Part shown: positions 52,070 through 61,201 of the stretch, piece after piece
Layout: each line of letters starts with the position of its first letter
Numbering within the stretch: the stretch's first letter is position 1
From: Lewinellaceae bacterium
Lineage (GTDB): Bacteria; Bacteroidota; Bacteroidia; Chitinophagales; Saprospiraceae
DNA: 64,000 nt
Assembly (NCBI GenBank): GCA_020636325.1
Contig: JACJYC010000002.1
Coordinates: 372,001-436,000, forward strand
Reading direction: 5' to 3'
Made by a program: the position numbers and the translations under genes
Notes under the pieces: model-generated
What the model was told of the DNA's origin: nothing
The model's input: only the letters and a program-made list of their open reading frames with translations
Databases searched by the model: none

Positions 52070-53083
52070 ATGATACAATACATTTCTTCTGACGACAGCC
52101 GCCCCGCAGAAGGGCCGGCCCAGGAAAAAAATCACAGCGACGCCGACCTGCTGGACGCCTACTCCAGAACCGTAGTCAGTGTGGCCCGGCAGGTCAGCGA
52201 CGCCGTCGTTCATATCAAGGTGGAAAAAACCGGCAGGGCCTCTTCCGCCCGCAACCGCCCCTACGGATCCGGTTCGGGATTCATCATCTCCAGCGATGGA
52301 CTGATCGTTACCAACAGCCATGTCGTAAACGGCGCTCAAAAGCTGGAGGTCAACCTGCAGGACGGGCGCCAGTTCACCGCCCACGTAGCCGGCGACGACC
52401 CCGCAACGGATATCGCCGTCATCCAGATCGATGCGCACCACCTGTCCACCGTTGAGTTCGGTTCTTCCGGCACCCTTCAGGTAGGTCAGCTCGCCATCGC
52501 GCTCGGCAATCCCTACGGCTTTCAGTATTCCCTGACGGCCGGCGTGGTCAGCGCGCTGGGGCGTACCCTGCGGTCGGAAAGCGGCCGCCTGATCGACGAT
52601 GTCATTCAGACCGATGCAGCCCTGAACCCGGGGAATTCCGGGGGACCGCTCGTCGATTCGCGCGGCAGAGTGATCGGCGTCAATACGGCTGTGATCCTGC
52701 CCGCTCAGGGCCTGTGCTTTGCCGTAGCGTCCAACCTGGCGCAATATGTGGTCGGCAAACTGCTCACTACCGGAAAGGTGCGGCGCGGATTCATCGCGAT
52801 TGCCGGTCAGGTTGTCAAACTGCAGAAAGGCCTGATCGGGCAGTACAAGCTGGAAAGGGATTCCGGCATCCTGGTGCAGCAGATCGAGCCCAATGGCCCG
52901 GCCGCCAGATCCGGACTCCAGCAAGGAGACGTCATCCTGCTCTTCGATCACAAACCCGTCGGATCGATCGACGACCTGCATAAATTGCTGGATGAGACGA
53001 CCATCGGGCGAAAGATAGATGTCATTGTGCTTCGCAACCGACAAATGGAAATACTTTCCGTCATTCCCGCTGAACTGAAATAG
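52070..53083 (+). CDS. HtrA/DegP-like serine protease without visible signal peptide
   Basis: 337 aa from the ATG at 52070 (52040 is an alternative). Trypsin-like triad H84 (TNSHVVNG), D114 (PATDIAVIQ) and S190 (NPGNSGGP). One PDZ domain follows (SGILVQQIEPNGPAARSGLQQGDVIL). Most HtrA proteins are exported, but the N-terminus here (MIQYISSDDSRPAEG) has no hydrophobic segment, so cytosolic activity or a missed upstream start must be considered. The stop is directly followed by the ATG of a small membrane protein, an arrangement that may tether it. Confidence 0.9.
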   Translation: MIQYISSDDSRPAEGPAQEKNHSDADLLDAYSRTVVSVARQVSDAVVHIKVEKTGRASSARNRPYGSGSGFIISSDGLIVTNSHVVNGAQKLEVNLQDGRQFTAHVAGDDPATDIAVIQIDAHHLSTVEFGSSGTLQVGQLAIALGNPYGFQYSLTAGVVSALGRTLRSESGRLIDDVIQTDAALNPGNSGGPLVDSRGRVIGVNTAVILPAQGLCFAVASNLAQYVVGKLLTTGKVRRGFIAIAGQVVKLQKGLIGQYKLERDSGILVQQIEPNGPAARSGLQQGDVILLFDHKPVGSIDDLHKLLDETTIGRKIDVIVLRNRQMEILSVIPAELK

Positions 53084-53338
53084 ATGAGCCGCCGACGCAT
53101 GCTGGAAATCCTGCTGTTGCAGATCGTCATTTACCTGGCGCTTTGGGTGATCTATCCCTATCTCGCCTCCTTGCTCAGCGTCATCCTGGGCAGCATTTGC
53201 CTGGCCATTCTGGTCTTATCGCTGATCATCGAACTGGTCGAGCGGTCAAATGTCCCGCGCTGGTATTACCACCTCATGATCATTTCAGCGCTGGCGCCCG
53301 CTATTGCGGCGGCTTTGTTCAAGCTGACGGCTTTGTAG
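53084..53338 (+). CDS. Small membrane protein downstream of htrA-like gene
   Basis: 84 aa, starting at the base after the HtrA-like stop. Two or three hydrophobic segments (ILLLQIVIYLALWVIYPYLASLLSVILG, LAILVLSLIIELV, LMIISALAPAIAAALFKLTAL). Not recognised. The tight coupling to the protease gene suggests a common function such as membrane tethering. Its last 20 nt overlap the end of the convergent msrBA gene. Confidence 0.7.
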   Translation: MSRRRMLEILLLQIVIYLALWVIYPYLASLLSVILGSICLAILVLSLIIELVERSNVPRWYYHLMIISALAPAIAAALFKLTAL

Positions 53339-54191
53339 CCGGCGTCAGGCCGTGGCTGTCGCAGTATTTCTGATGGCGGGCTTCCGCCGGCCAGAAACCG
53401 GAGAGCGGAGCAATCTCTGTGGTCACGGTCTTTCCTTCCGATTCCAGCGACTTCGCGCGCGATTCGGCAAGCGCCTTCTGGGTGTCATCGGCATAAAAAA
53501 TGGCCGATCGGTACTGGCCTCCGTTATCGCGTCGGTCGATCGACGCATCGTGCATATCGAAGAATGATGTCAGGAGTTGATCGTAGGATACCCGCTCGGG
53601 ATCATAGGTCACTTCAACGGCTTCGGCATGTCCGGTGGTTTTGGCGCATACCTCTTTGTAGGTCGGATTCGCCTGGGTCCCGCCGGTATACCCCACACGG
53701 GTAGCGATCACCCCGGGGATCCGGCTCAGGAAGTATTCTTTGCCCCAGAAGCAGCCCGCCGCAAAAACCGCTTTTTCCGTCTTCCTTTCAGCCGGTTTCA
53801 TCGCTTCCCACTTTTCACGGGGCACGAATCGCATGGACAGGGAATTGACGCAATGACGCGTATTCTTTTCCGTCAGCTGTTCGCCGATGAAAACGTGCCC
53901 CAGGTGCCCGCCGCAGTTGTTGCAGATGATCTCCGTACGGCGGCCGTCGGCGTCGATCACCCGTTTTACAGCCCCGGGGATCTCGTCGTCAAAACTGGGC
54001 CAGCCGCAACCCGAATCAAACTTGTCGCGGGCATCGTACAACGGAGCGTTGCACCGCCGGCAAAGGTATACCCCGTCGATCTTGTAATCGTGGTATTCCC
54101 CGGTGAACGGCCTTTCGGTGCCCTTGTGCAGGATGACCCGTTCTTCTTCAGGCGTCAGGGAATTGTATTCCGGATTCATTGATTTTGGCAT
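53319..54191 (-). CDS. msrBA: Bifunctional methionine sulfoxide reductase MsrB-MsrA fusion
   Basis: 290 aa (the Met at 54179 is an alternative). MsrB comes first: zinc Cys C44, C47, C90, C93, catalytic C114 in NTRHCVNSLSMRF, and C62 as possible resolving Cys. MsrA follows: GCFWG with catalytic C147, GYTGGTQANPTYKEVC and the C-terminal EARHQKYC. The two halves reduce the R and S epimers of methionine sulfoxide respectively, using thioredoxin. No signal peptide is seen, so it is cytosolic. Convergent overlap with the small membrane protein gene. Confidence 0.95.
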   Translation of the reverse strand: MPKSMNPEYNSLTPEEERVILHKGTERPFTGEYHDYKIDGVYLCRRCNAPLYDARDKFDSGCGWPSFDDEIPGAVKRVIDADGRRTEIICNNCGGHLGHVFIGEQLTEKNTRHCVNSLSMRFVPREKWEAMKPAERKTEKAVFAAGCFWGKEYFLSRIPGVIATRVGYTGGTQANPTYKEVCAKTTGHAEAVEVTYDPERVSYDQLLTSFFDMHDASIDRRDNGGQYRSAIFYADDTQKALAESRAKSLESEGKTVTTEIAPLSGFWPAEARHQKYCDSHGLTPATKPSA

Positions 54192-54304
54192 TTGCTATCA
54201 AACGCCTGAAAAGGAACATTGTTCTAAATGCCGGACGATTCGCCGGCAACCGCATCCATTTGAATATTTACCGTATTTTTACGCTCCTAATTATCAGGTT
54301 GAAT

Positions 54305-56317
54305 ATGAATAACCGGCTCATTATCGGCATTTTGGCATTGGTTTGCACCATAAGCGCCTGCGTCCCTCCCGGCCAGAAAACCCAATTGAAGGAGATCAGC
54401 GTCGATTATAAAGACCCTGTTTTCCAGCAAATCCACAATTTCCAGGACCAGGCCATGATCGACAGCCTGTATACTTATTTTCAGGATCCCAACCCCACCT
54501 ACCGGTACCTGGCCGCCCTGGCCTTCGGGTCCATCCGGGATTCGGTGGCGCTGGACAGCCTGTATACCCTCCTGGCCGACGATATCGATCAGGTGCGCGC
54601 AGCCGCTGCTTTTGCGATAGGTCAGACCGGAGCGGTGTCAGCTGAAGCCCACCTCGTGGATGCATTCGTTCAAACGGATACAGCCGGGCAATACGCAAGG
54701 GCCAATGCCGCGATCCTGGAAGCCGTCGGCAAATGCGCTTCGCCCGATTACCTGAAGCTGTTGGCCACGACAAAGACCTACCGGCCCACCGACACCCTGC
54801 TGCTCCAGGGGCAAGCCTGGGGTATCTACCGATTCGGTTTGCGAAAAATCACCGGAGAAGAAGCCACCGCCAGGATGGTTGAATTGACCACCAGTCCGGC
54901 GGTCCCGGAAAGCGTCCGGCTGATCGGCGCCAATTACCTCTACCGGATCGGCAACATCCAGTTTCAGGAAGCGGAAGGCAACCTCATCCAGGCGGCCATG
55001 AATGAAAAGGCTGAAAATATCCGGATGTCGCTCTGCCTGGCCCTCGGCAAATTAAAAACAGACCGGGCACTGGCCGCATTGGAACAGATCTTTGCCCAGG
55101 ACGGCGATTTCCGCGTCAAATGCAATATTCTCAGGGCGCTGAGCAATTTTGAGTACGCCCGCGTAAAAGAACTCGTCAAGTCTGCGCTGAAATCCTCGAA
55201 TCCGCACGTCTCCCTGGGAGCGGCCCGGTTCTTTCTGGAAAACGGCACGCCGGAAGACGCCACGGATTATTGGGCCTGGGGCCGGACGGACAGCATGGCC
55301 TTTCCCGCAAAACTGACCATGTACGCCGCCGCCAACCGCCACCTGCCGGTGCATTTTGTCGATCAGCGCAATACCGTCAATTTCGAATTGCGCAATATGT
55401 ATAAGAATATTGTTTCGCCGTACGACAAAGCCACTGCCTTGAAGTCGCTGGCCGAATTCGGCTGGAACCTCAACTTCATCCAGCGCGAAGGTGCGGCATC
55501 CCCGGATCAGGTCGTCCGGACCGCCAGCATCGAAGCCCTTGCCGGCATCAGTGACGACCCCGGTTTTGATGCCTTCTTCAAATCCAGCAGCCGGTCCATT
55601 CAACGCCAATTGGGCGTTTTTTTCATGCAAGCCATCCGGAGCGGCGACGCCGGATCCGTTTCGATAGCCGCCAACGCCCTGCGCAATCCGGCCAGGGAAT
55701 ACCGGAAAAACCTGGCCGACAGCGTCAAAGTCCTGGAAAAAGCCCTGCAAAAACTGGCTATGCCCAAGGAGGTGGAAACCTATAACGACCTTGAGAAAAC
55801 CATCGCCTATTTCAACCGTTTGCCCGAACCGGTTGGGCAAAAGCCGGGTTACAACCACCCCATCAAATGGGATATCCTGACCACCCTGAAGACGCTCAAG
55901 GCCACCATTGCGACCAATAAAGGCGATATCCAGATCGAGCTGCTGCCGGACGTCGCTCCGGGTTCCGTGATCAATTTCGTAGAACTCGGCAAGACGAATT
56001 TTTATAACGACAAGGCATTCCACCGGGTAGTCGCCAATTTCGTGATCCAGGGCGGGTGCCCGCGCGGTGACGGCTACGGCAGCCTGGACTATACCATCCG
56101 CTCAGAGCTTTCGCCCATGCATTACGACAAGGAAGGATTGGTCGGGATGGCCTCAGCCGGCAACCACACGGAAGGAACCCAGTTCTTCATCACCCAATCG
56201 CCTGCCCCGCACCTCGACGGCAATTACACCATCTTTGCCCGGGTCATCAACGGCCAGGAAGCCGTCAACCGGATCATGCCGGGCGACCGCATCAGCAAAA
56301 TCACGTTCGACGAATAA
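54305..56317 (+). CDS. Lipoprotein with HEAT repeats and C-terminal cyclophilin-type peptidyl-prolyl isomerase
   Basis: 670 aa from the ATG at 54305, chosen for the lipobox (MNNRLIIGILALVCTISAC). Residues 60-520 are helical HEAT-like repeats (e.g. YLAALAFGSIRDSVALDSL, VRAAAAFAIGQTG). The cyclophilin domain covers about 525-670: ATIATNKGDIQIELLPDVAPGSVINFVEL, FHRVVANFVIQGG, NHTEGTQFFIT, HLDGNYTIFARV. The domain has the catalytic Arg in FHRVV. It would assist folding of periplasmic or outer-membrane-bound proteins, with the HEAT array binding clients (inference). Divergent from msrBA, 113 nt apart. Confidence 0.9.
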   Translation: MNNRLIIGILALVCTISACVPPGQKTQLKEISVDYKDPVFQQIHNFQDQAMIDSLYTYFQDPNPTYRYLAALAFGSIRDSVALDSLYTLLADDIDQVRAAAAFAIGQTGAVSAEAHLVDAFVQTDTAGQYARANAAILEAVGKCASPDYLKLLATTKTYRPTDTLLLQGQAWGIYRFGLRKITGEEATARMVELTTSPAVPESVRLIGANYLYRIGNIQFQEAEGNLIQAAMNEKAENIRMSLCLALGKLKTDRALAALEQIFAQDGDFRVKCNILRALSNFEYARVKELVKSALKSSNPHVSLGAARFFLENGTPEDATDYWAWGRTDSMAFPAKLTMYAAANRHLPVHFVDQRNTVNFELRNMYKNIVSPYDKATALKSLAEFGWNLNFIQREGAASPDQVVRTASIEALAGISDDPGFDAFFKSSSRSIQRQLGVFFMQAIRSGDAGSVSIAANALRNPAREYRKNLADSVKVLEKALQKLAMPKEVETYNDLEKTIAYFNRLPEPVGQKPGYNHPIKWDILTTLKTLKATIATNKGDIQIELLPDVAPGSVINFVELGKTNFYNDKAFHRVVANFVIQGGCPRGDGYGSLDYTIRSELSPMHYDKEGLVGMASAGNHTEGTQFFITQSPAPHLDGNYTIFARVINGQEAVNRIMPGDRISKITFDE

Positions 56318-56355
56318 TCCTTGGTTCTCAGAATATTTTTCACGCCAACATAACC

Positions 56356-57465
56356 ATGAAAAACACGCCGCTAACCGAAAAACACATCGCCCTGGGCGCC
56401 AGAATGGCCGACTTTGCCGGCTATAACATGCCCATCACCTATTCATCCCTCAAGGAAGAACATTTCAATGTACGCCGCAATGTGGGCGTATTCGACGTTT
56501 CCCATATGGGCGAGTTCATTGTCCGGGGCAAAGAAGCGCTCGACCTTGTTCAATGGGTCACTTCCAACGACGCCGCCAAACTGAAAACCGGCGACGCCCA
56601 GTATTCCTGCCTGCCGAACGGCAAAGGGGGCATCGTGGACGACCTGCTGGTGTACCGCCTGCCGGAAGATATGTGCGCCGAGGGCGAACAGGCCTTCATG
56701 CTCGTGGTCAATGCCGCCAATATCGAAAAGGATTGGAACTGGATCTCCGGCCACAACCGTTTCGACACCCGGTTGATCAATATTTCCGAAGAAAGCGGGC
56801 TCATCGCCGTACAGGGCCCCAAAGCCATTGACGCATTGCAGCCGCTGACGGACATCGACCTGAAGGCCATACCTTATTATAACTTCACTAAAGGCCGGCT
56901 GGCCGGAGTCGACAATGTGCTGATCTCCGCAACGGGTTATACCGGAGCAGGCGGGTTTGAACTGTACGCTGCCAACAACCGGATCAGCCAGATCTGGGAT
57001 GCCGTCTTCGAATCGGGAAAACCGCTCGGCATTTTACCTGCCGGATTGGGCGCACGCGACACCTTGCGCCTCGAAATGGGCTACTGCCTCTACGGCAACG
57101 ACATCGACGACGAAACCTCACCCCTGGAAGCGGGATTGGGCTGGATCACCAAATTGCAAAAAGGTGAATTTATCGGTCGCGACCTCATGCTCAGGGAAAA
57201 AGAAGCCGGCCTCCGGCGAAAACTGGTGGGATTCACCGTGGAGGACAGGCGCGTGCCCCGGCACGGTTACGAAATAGAAAATGAAGCGGGCGAAAACATC
57301 GGCGTTGTCACCTCCGGCACCCAATCCCCATCGCTCGATCGCCCCATCGGCATGGGTTATGTGGATAAAGCCTATGCGGCCGAAGGAACGGCCATCGGGA
57401 TTTCGGTCGGCGGCAAAAAACTGTCCGCCACAGTGACCAAATTGCCCTTCTACAAAGGCGAATAA
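56356..57465 (+). CDS. gcvT: Glycine cleavage system T protein (aminomethyltransferase)
   Basis: 369 aa. TEKHIALGARMADFAGYNMPITY at the start, FDVSHMGEFIVRG with the folate-facing region, NAANIEKDWNWI, YTGAGGFELY and the C-terminal LRRKLVGFTVEDRRVPRHG are all typical. It transfers the aminomethyl group from lipoylated GcvH to tetrahydrofolate, releasing ammonia. It works with the E3 enzyme (candidate lpdA at 5986); gcvH and gcvP are not in the window. A terminator hairpin follows at 57486. Confidence 0.96.
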   Translation: MKNTPLTEKHIALGARMADFAGYNMPITYSSLKEEHFNVRRNVGVFDVSHMGEFIVRGKEALDLVQWVTSNDAAKLKTGDAQYSCLPNGKGGIVDDLLVYRLPEDMCAEGEQAFMLVVNAANIEKDWNWISGHNRFDTRLINISEESGLIAVQGPKAIDALQPLTDIDLKAIPYYNFTKGRLAGVDNVLISATGYTGAGGFELYAANNRISQIWDAVFESGKPLGILPAGLGARDTLRLEMGYCLYGNDIDDETSPLEAGLGWITKLQKGEFIGRDLMLREKEAGLRRKLVGFTVEDRRVPRHGYEIENEAGENIGVVTSGTQSPSLDRPIGMGYVDKAYAAEGTAIGISVGGKKLSATVTKLPFYKGE

Positions 57466-57485
57466 CCGCATGCGGAAATAGAGAA

Positions 57486-57512
57486 AAGCCGGCCTAACAA
57501 CCGGGCCGGCTT
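57486..57512 (+). terminator. Candidate terminator hairpin after gcvT
   Basis: Perfect 9-bp stem AAGCCGGCC (57486-57494) / GGCCGGCTT (57504-57512) with a 9-nt loop, 21 nt after the gcvT stop. The following sequence (CTCCGAAT) has no real T-run, so efficiency is uncertain. Confidence 0.45.
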
Positions 57513-57657
57513 CTCCGAATCACTAAGCCTCCCCAATCCAGGCGGTTGCCCGCGCGGATTGGTTATTGCTTAATCCTTTGAAAATCCGGAACGTTACCGG
57601 AATATGAAGTCTTTATCCGGTTTTTGACCATCCGCCCCGAGAATCGTAACTTGGACG

Positions 57658-57687
57658 TTGATTCGGCCGTTTTTCAACTTCAATTTG
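57658..57687 (+). promoter_or_regulatory. Weak candidate promoter (TTG-N19-TCAATTTG) for the DUF2279 gene
   Basis: TTG at 57658-57660, 19-nt spacer, TCAATTTG at 57680-57687 (one mismatch to TAnnTTTG), 15 nt before the ATG at 57703. It overlaps the longer reading frame's start, favouring 57703. Confidence 0.35.
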
Positions 57688-57702
57688 AACCATCCCAAGC
57701 AC

Positions 57703-58683
57703 ATGATCCCGAAACGCCTCTTCCTGTTTCTTACTTTTCTGGCAGCAATCCAATATTTGCAGGCCCAAACCTGGCTGCTTCCGGCCGACACCCTCAATAA
57801 AAGCCGTTTTTATACCTGCGTTGCCGGAGGAGCGGCCACCTACGCGGCCTTTTCGGTCGGATTGTACAATACCTGGTACAAGGACTATGAGCTGGTCGGC
57901 TTTCACACCTTCAACGACGGCGGCGAATGGATGCAGATGGACAAGGCCGGGCATTTTCTGACCACCTTTACGGAAACCCGGTTGTTGTACAGCGGCGCCC
58001 GGTGGACCGGCATGAAACCCCGCGCTTCTGCATGGACTGCCTTTGCCGTAGCCAATTTCCTGCAAGGCACCCTGGAAACCATGGACGGCTTCTCTTCCAA
58101 GTGGGGCTTTTCCTGGTGGGATGCGGGTTTCAACCTCATGGGCAGCGGCCTGTTCACGGCCCAGCAACTGGCCTGGGACGAGCAGCGGATCCTGGTGAAA
58201 GCCTCGTCCACCTACCGGCCGCATTATTCCAATGAGCCCCTGATCTCCCTCGACGGCAACGTGCAGACCTCCGTGCTGTCGCGTGCCGACGATCTGTACG
58301 GCTACAGCCTCGCTGAGTCCTTCCTCAAGGATTATAATGCGCTTACGGTGTGGGCGTCCGTAAATGTCCGTTCGTTCGCCGCCGAAGACAGCAAATGGCC
58401 GGCCTGGTTGAATGTGGCGGTGGGTTACGGCGCCGAGAACCTTTTCGGCGGTTTTGCCAATGACTGGGAGGACGATAACGGCGCGAAATTCAGCCTGGAT
58501 ACCGACCTGTATCCGCGATATCGCCAGTTTTACCTGTCTCCCGATATCGACCTGTCGCGCCTGCCGGTACGCAGCAGATTTGTGAAAGCGTTGCTGGGCA
58601 TCGCCAATTTCATCAAGATACCGGCCCCGGCGCTGGAGGTGAACACACTGGGCAAGGTAAAACTGCACGCCCTTTTCTGGTAA
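57703..58683 (+). CDS. DUF2279 (YfiM-like) outer-envelope protein
   Basis: 326 aa from the ATG at 57703 (signal MIPKRLFLFLTFLAAIQYLQA). The DUF2279 core includes YNTWYKDYELVGFHTFNDGGEWMQMDKAGHF and later FSSKWGFSWWDAGFNLMGS. It has no long hydrophobic helices beyond the signal, and the end (KVKLHALFW, terminal aromatic) suggests an outer-membrane beta-barrel-like C-terminus. Function unknown in the family. Convergent with the helicase gene. Confidence 0.82.
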   Translation: MIPKRLFLFLTFLAAIQYLQAQTWLLPADTLNKSRFYTCVAGGAATYAAFSVGLYNTWYKDYELVGFHTFNDGGEWMQMDKAGHFLTTFTETRLLYSGARWTGMKPRASAWTAFAVANFLQGTLETMDGFSSKWGFSWWDAGFNLMGSGLFTAQQLAWDEQRILVKASSTYRPHYSNEPLISLDGNVQTSVLSRADDLYGYSLAESFLKDYNALTVWASVNVRSFAAEDSKWPAWLNVAVGYGAENLFGGFANDWEDDNGAKFSLDTDLYPRYRQFYLSPDIDLSRLPVRSRFVKALLGIANFIKIPAPALEVNTLGKVKLHALFW

Positions 58684-58689
58684 TCGCGC

Positions 58690-61116
58690 TTACAAGGTCA
58701 TCCGCCGGATGCGGTCTTCCAGTTTTTCGGAACTCAGCTTTTCCCGCAGCCGGTCAACGAGTATCGGGAATGAAAAAGGCGTCGGTTTGCCCGGCCTGGT
58801 CAGGATGATTTGCTGGGTGTTGATCCGGTCCAGGGCTTCCCGCAGGCGGGCTTCCTCCAGTTGAAAGGTCATCACTTCTTCGTGCGCTTCCAGCAGCAAC
58901 AGGTTATCCGGTTCGTACTGGCTGAACACCTCGAAAAAGAGCTGTGCGGAGCTTTGCAGGTGTTTTTCCTTCTTGCGGTTGCCGGGGTAGCCTTTGAAGA
59001 CCAGTCCTGCAATACCCGCAATGTCCCGGAAGCGCCGTTTGGCCAGCTCTGTCGAATTGATGCTGGATTGGATATCCTGCAGCAGATTTCGCGTACTGAA
59101 AACATCGGCGGCAATAGCCTCATCGATCGGGATGTCCGATTCGGAGAGCAGTTCAAACCCGTAATCGTTCATCGCAATGGAAAAGGTGATGGGCCGGATT
59201 CGGGAGATCCGCCAGGCCACCAGGGCAGCCAATCCCTCATTCACAAACCGGCCTTCAAAGGGATACACCAGCAAATGATGCCCTTCCTTGTCGGCGAAAT
59301 ATTCGATCAGCAGTTCATCTTCACGCGGGATCTTTGACCTCGATTGCTGGGTTTCGGCCAGCGGTCGCAGCTTTTGAAGTTCAGCGTCGGGAGAAAGCCC
59401 CCTGCCGAGTTCCGCTATTTTTTTCCGGAGATAAACCGCCAGTTGGGAAGAAAAAGGCAGTCGTCCGCCCATCCAGGAAGGCACCCTTCCCTGACTGGAT
59501 TTGCTTTTGCGCACCTGCAGGGTCATATCTTTGATCCGGACAAATTCAAGCGCCCGGCCGGCAAACCAGAATACGTCGCCGGGTTTGAGCTGACCGGCAA
59601 ACCACTCTTCGACGGTTCCGATCATGCCGCCGGTGAGGAACCGCACCTGCAGGCTGGAATCGCTGACAATAGCGCCGATGTTCATCCGGTGTTGTTGGGC
59701 CATCCGCTTGTTGACCACCCTCCAGATCCCATCCTCCACAACTATTTTATGGTATTCCTCGTAGGCGTTGAGGCTGGAACCGCCGACAGAGATAAAGTCC
59801 AGCGCCCATTCCCATTCTTCCCGGGAGATGCTGCGAAAGGAACAGGTTGTCTGGATTTCTTTCCGGATAATTTCCGGCCGGAATCCCTCGGAAACGGCCA
59901 GAGTGAGCAGGTATTGCACCAATACATCGAATGACCGGAGATAAGGGATCCGGCTTTCCATAGCGCCTTCCTCGATCGCTTGCCGCAATGAGGCGCCTTC
60001 CAGGATTTCCAGGGAATGGGTCGGCGCAAAATAGATCCTGCTCCGGGCGCCGGGTTGGTGCCCGCTCCGCCCGGCGCGTTGCATGAACCGGGCAACCCCT
60101 TTCGGGCTGCCGACCTGGACGACCGTCTCAACCGGGCGAAAATCCACCCCGAGGTCCAGACTGGACGTGCAGACAACCGCTTTCAGCAATCCCTCGTGCA
60201 AGGCATTTTCCACCCAATCCCTCAATTCCCGGCTGATGGAACCGTGGTGCATGGCAATCGCGCCGGCCAGGTCAGGAGCCACTTCCAACAGGCGTTGGTA
60301 CCAGATCTCGCATTGCGAACGGGTATTGGTGAAGATCAGCGTGCTGGTACTGTTGTAAATGATCGGCACCACTTTTTCCAGGAGCTTGATGCCCAGGTGG
60401 CCGGCCCAGGGGAAGGTGTCGATGACATCGGGAAGGATCGTTTCCACTTCGATCGTTTTGGGAATCTCCGCCCGGATAACCCGCACGTTGCCGTCATGGG
60501 AACGGTCGCCCATCAGGACCTCCAGCGCTTCGTCCATATTGCCGATGGTAGCCGATATCCCCCAGATTTTCAGGCGGGGGATCAGCCCTTTCAGGCGGGA
60601 TAAACCCAGCTCTGCCTGAACGCCCCTTTTGGATCCGACCAGCTCGTGCCATTCATCGACCACCACCGTTTTGAGGTCGCGGAAATATTGGGAATAACCC
60701 GGGGTAGCCAACAGAATATGCAGGCTTTCGGGGGTTGTGATCAGCACCTGCGGAGGGTTTTTCCATTGCTGCTGCCGCTGGCTCGTCGGGGTATCTCCCG
60801 AGCGCACTTCTATCCGCCAACCCGGCGCCAGATCCGCCGCCGCCCGCGAAATGGCCGACTGAATTTCCCGGGTGAGTGCCCGGACCGGCGTGATCCACAG
60901 CGCCTGCAATCCTGGTTGTCTTGATGAATGCTTGCGGCCTTCCAGCAGGATCGGGATAGCCAGCGAATAGGTTTTCCCGCTGCCGGTGGGGGCATTGACG
61001 AGGCCGTTACAGCCCGAGAGATAGCTTTCCCAGGCCTCTTTCTGAAAGGCAAACGGCGTCCAGCCTTGTTGCTGGAACCATTCAACCCCGGCTTTTACAG
61101 TTGTTCTTTCTTTCAT
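58690..61116 (-). CDS. Lhr-type DEXH helicase (ligase-associated DNA damage response family)
   Basis: 808 aa from the ATG at 61116; the frame is open to 61167 but the upstream part lies in the terminator of the next gene. Walker A APTGSGKT is at 42-49, DEWH at 154-157 (normal for this subfamily), and SATIGN and QRAGRSGHQPG are motifs III and VI. Lhr-like winged-helix and C-terminal domains fill the rest. Family members are usually found with an ATP-dependent DNA ligase, an exonuclease-like MPE protein and a phosphoesterase; none is in this window. Likely 3'-5' DNA repair helicase. Confidence 0.88.
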   Translation of the reverse strand: MKERTTVKAGVEWFQQQGWTPFAFQKEAWESYLSGCNGLVNAPTGSGKTYSLAIPILLEGRKHSSRQPGLQALWITPVRALTREIQSAISRAAADLAPGWRIEVRSGDTPTSQRQQQWKNPPQVLITTPESLHILLATPGYSQYFRDLKTVVVDEWHELVGSKRGVQAELGLSRLKGLIPRLKIWGISATIGNMDEALEVLMGDRSHDGNVRVIRAEIPKTIEVETILPDVIDTFPWAGHLGIKLLEKVVPIIYNSTSTLIFTNTRSQCEIWYQRLLEVAPDLAGAIAMHHGSISRELRDWVENALHEGLLKAVVCTSSLDLGVDFRPVETVVQVGSPKGVARFMQRAGRSGHQPGARSRIYFAPTHSLEILEGASLRQAIEEGAMESRIPYLRSFDVLVQYLLTLAVSEGFRPEIIRKEIQTTCSFRSISREEWEWALDFISVGGSSLNAYEEYHKIVVEDGIWRVVNKRMAQQHRMNIGAIVSDSSLQVRFLTGGMIGTVEEWFAGQLKPGDVFWFAGRALEFVRIKDMTLQVRKSKSSQGRVPSWMGGRLPFSSQLAVYLRKKIAELGRGLSPDAELQKLRPLAETQQSRSKIPREDELLIEYFADKEGHHLLVYPFEGRFVNEGLAALVAWRISRIRPITFSIAMNDYGFELLSESDIPIDEAIAADVFSTRNLLQDIQSSINSTELAKRRFRDIAGIAGLVFKGYPGNRKKEKHLQSSAQLFFEVFSQYEPDNLLLLEAHEEVMTFQLEEARLREALDRINTQQIILTRPGKPTPFSFPILVDRLREKLSSEKLEDRIRRMTL

Positions 61117-61130
61117 TGCGATGATCCGGC

Positions 61131-61180
61131 AATCATCAAAAACAAGCGCCGCCGGGGATCTGTTCAATCCCCGGCGGCGC
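61131..61180 (-). terminator. Rho-independent terminator of the M4 protease gene
   Basis: Perfect 14-bp GC-rich stem (61146-61159 with 61167-61180), 7-nt loop. On the minus strand it is followed by TTGTTTTTG. It begins 21 nt after the protease stop (61202) and isolates the helicase gene transcriptionally. Confidence 0.85.
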
Positions 61181-61201
61181 AGGCAGGTTCAGGTACAACC
61201 C

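Noticed and set aside
59900..61000. DEWH instead of DEAH in the helicase as an anomaly
   Set aside because: DEWH is the normal form of motif II in this Lhr-like subfamily.
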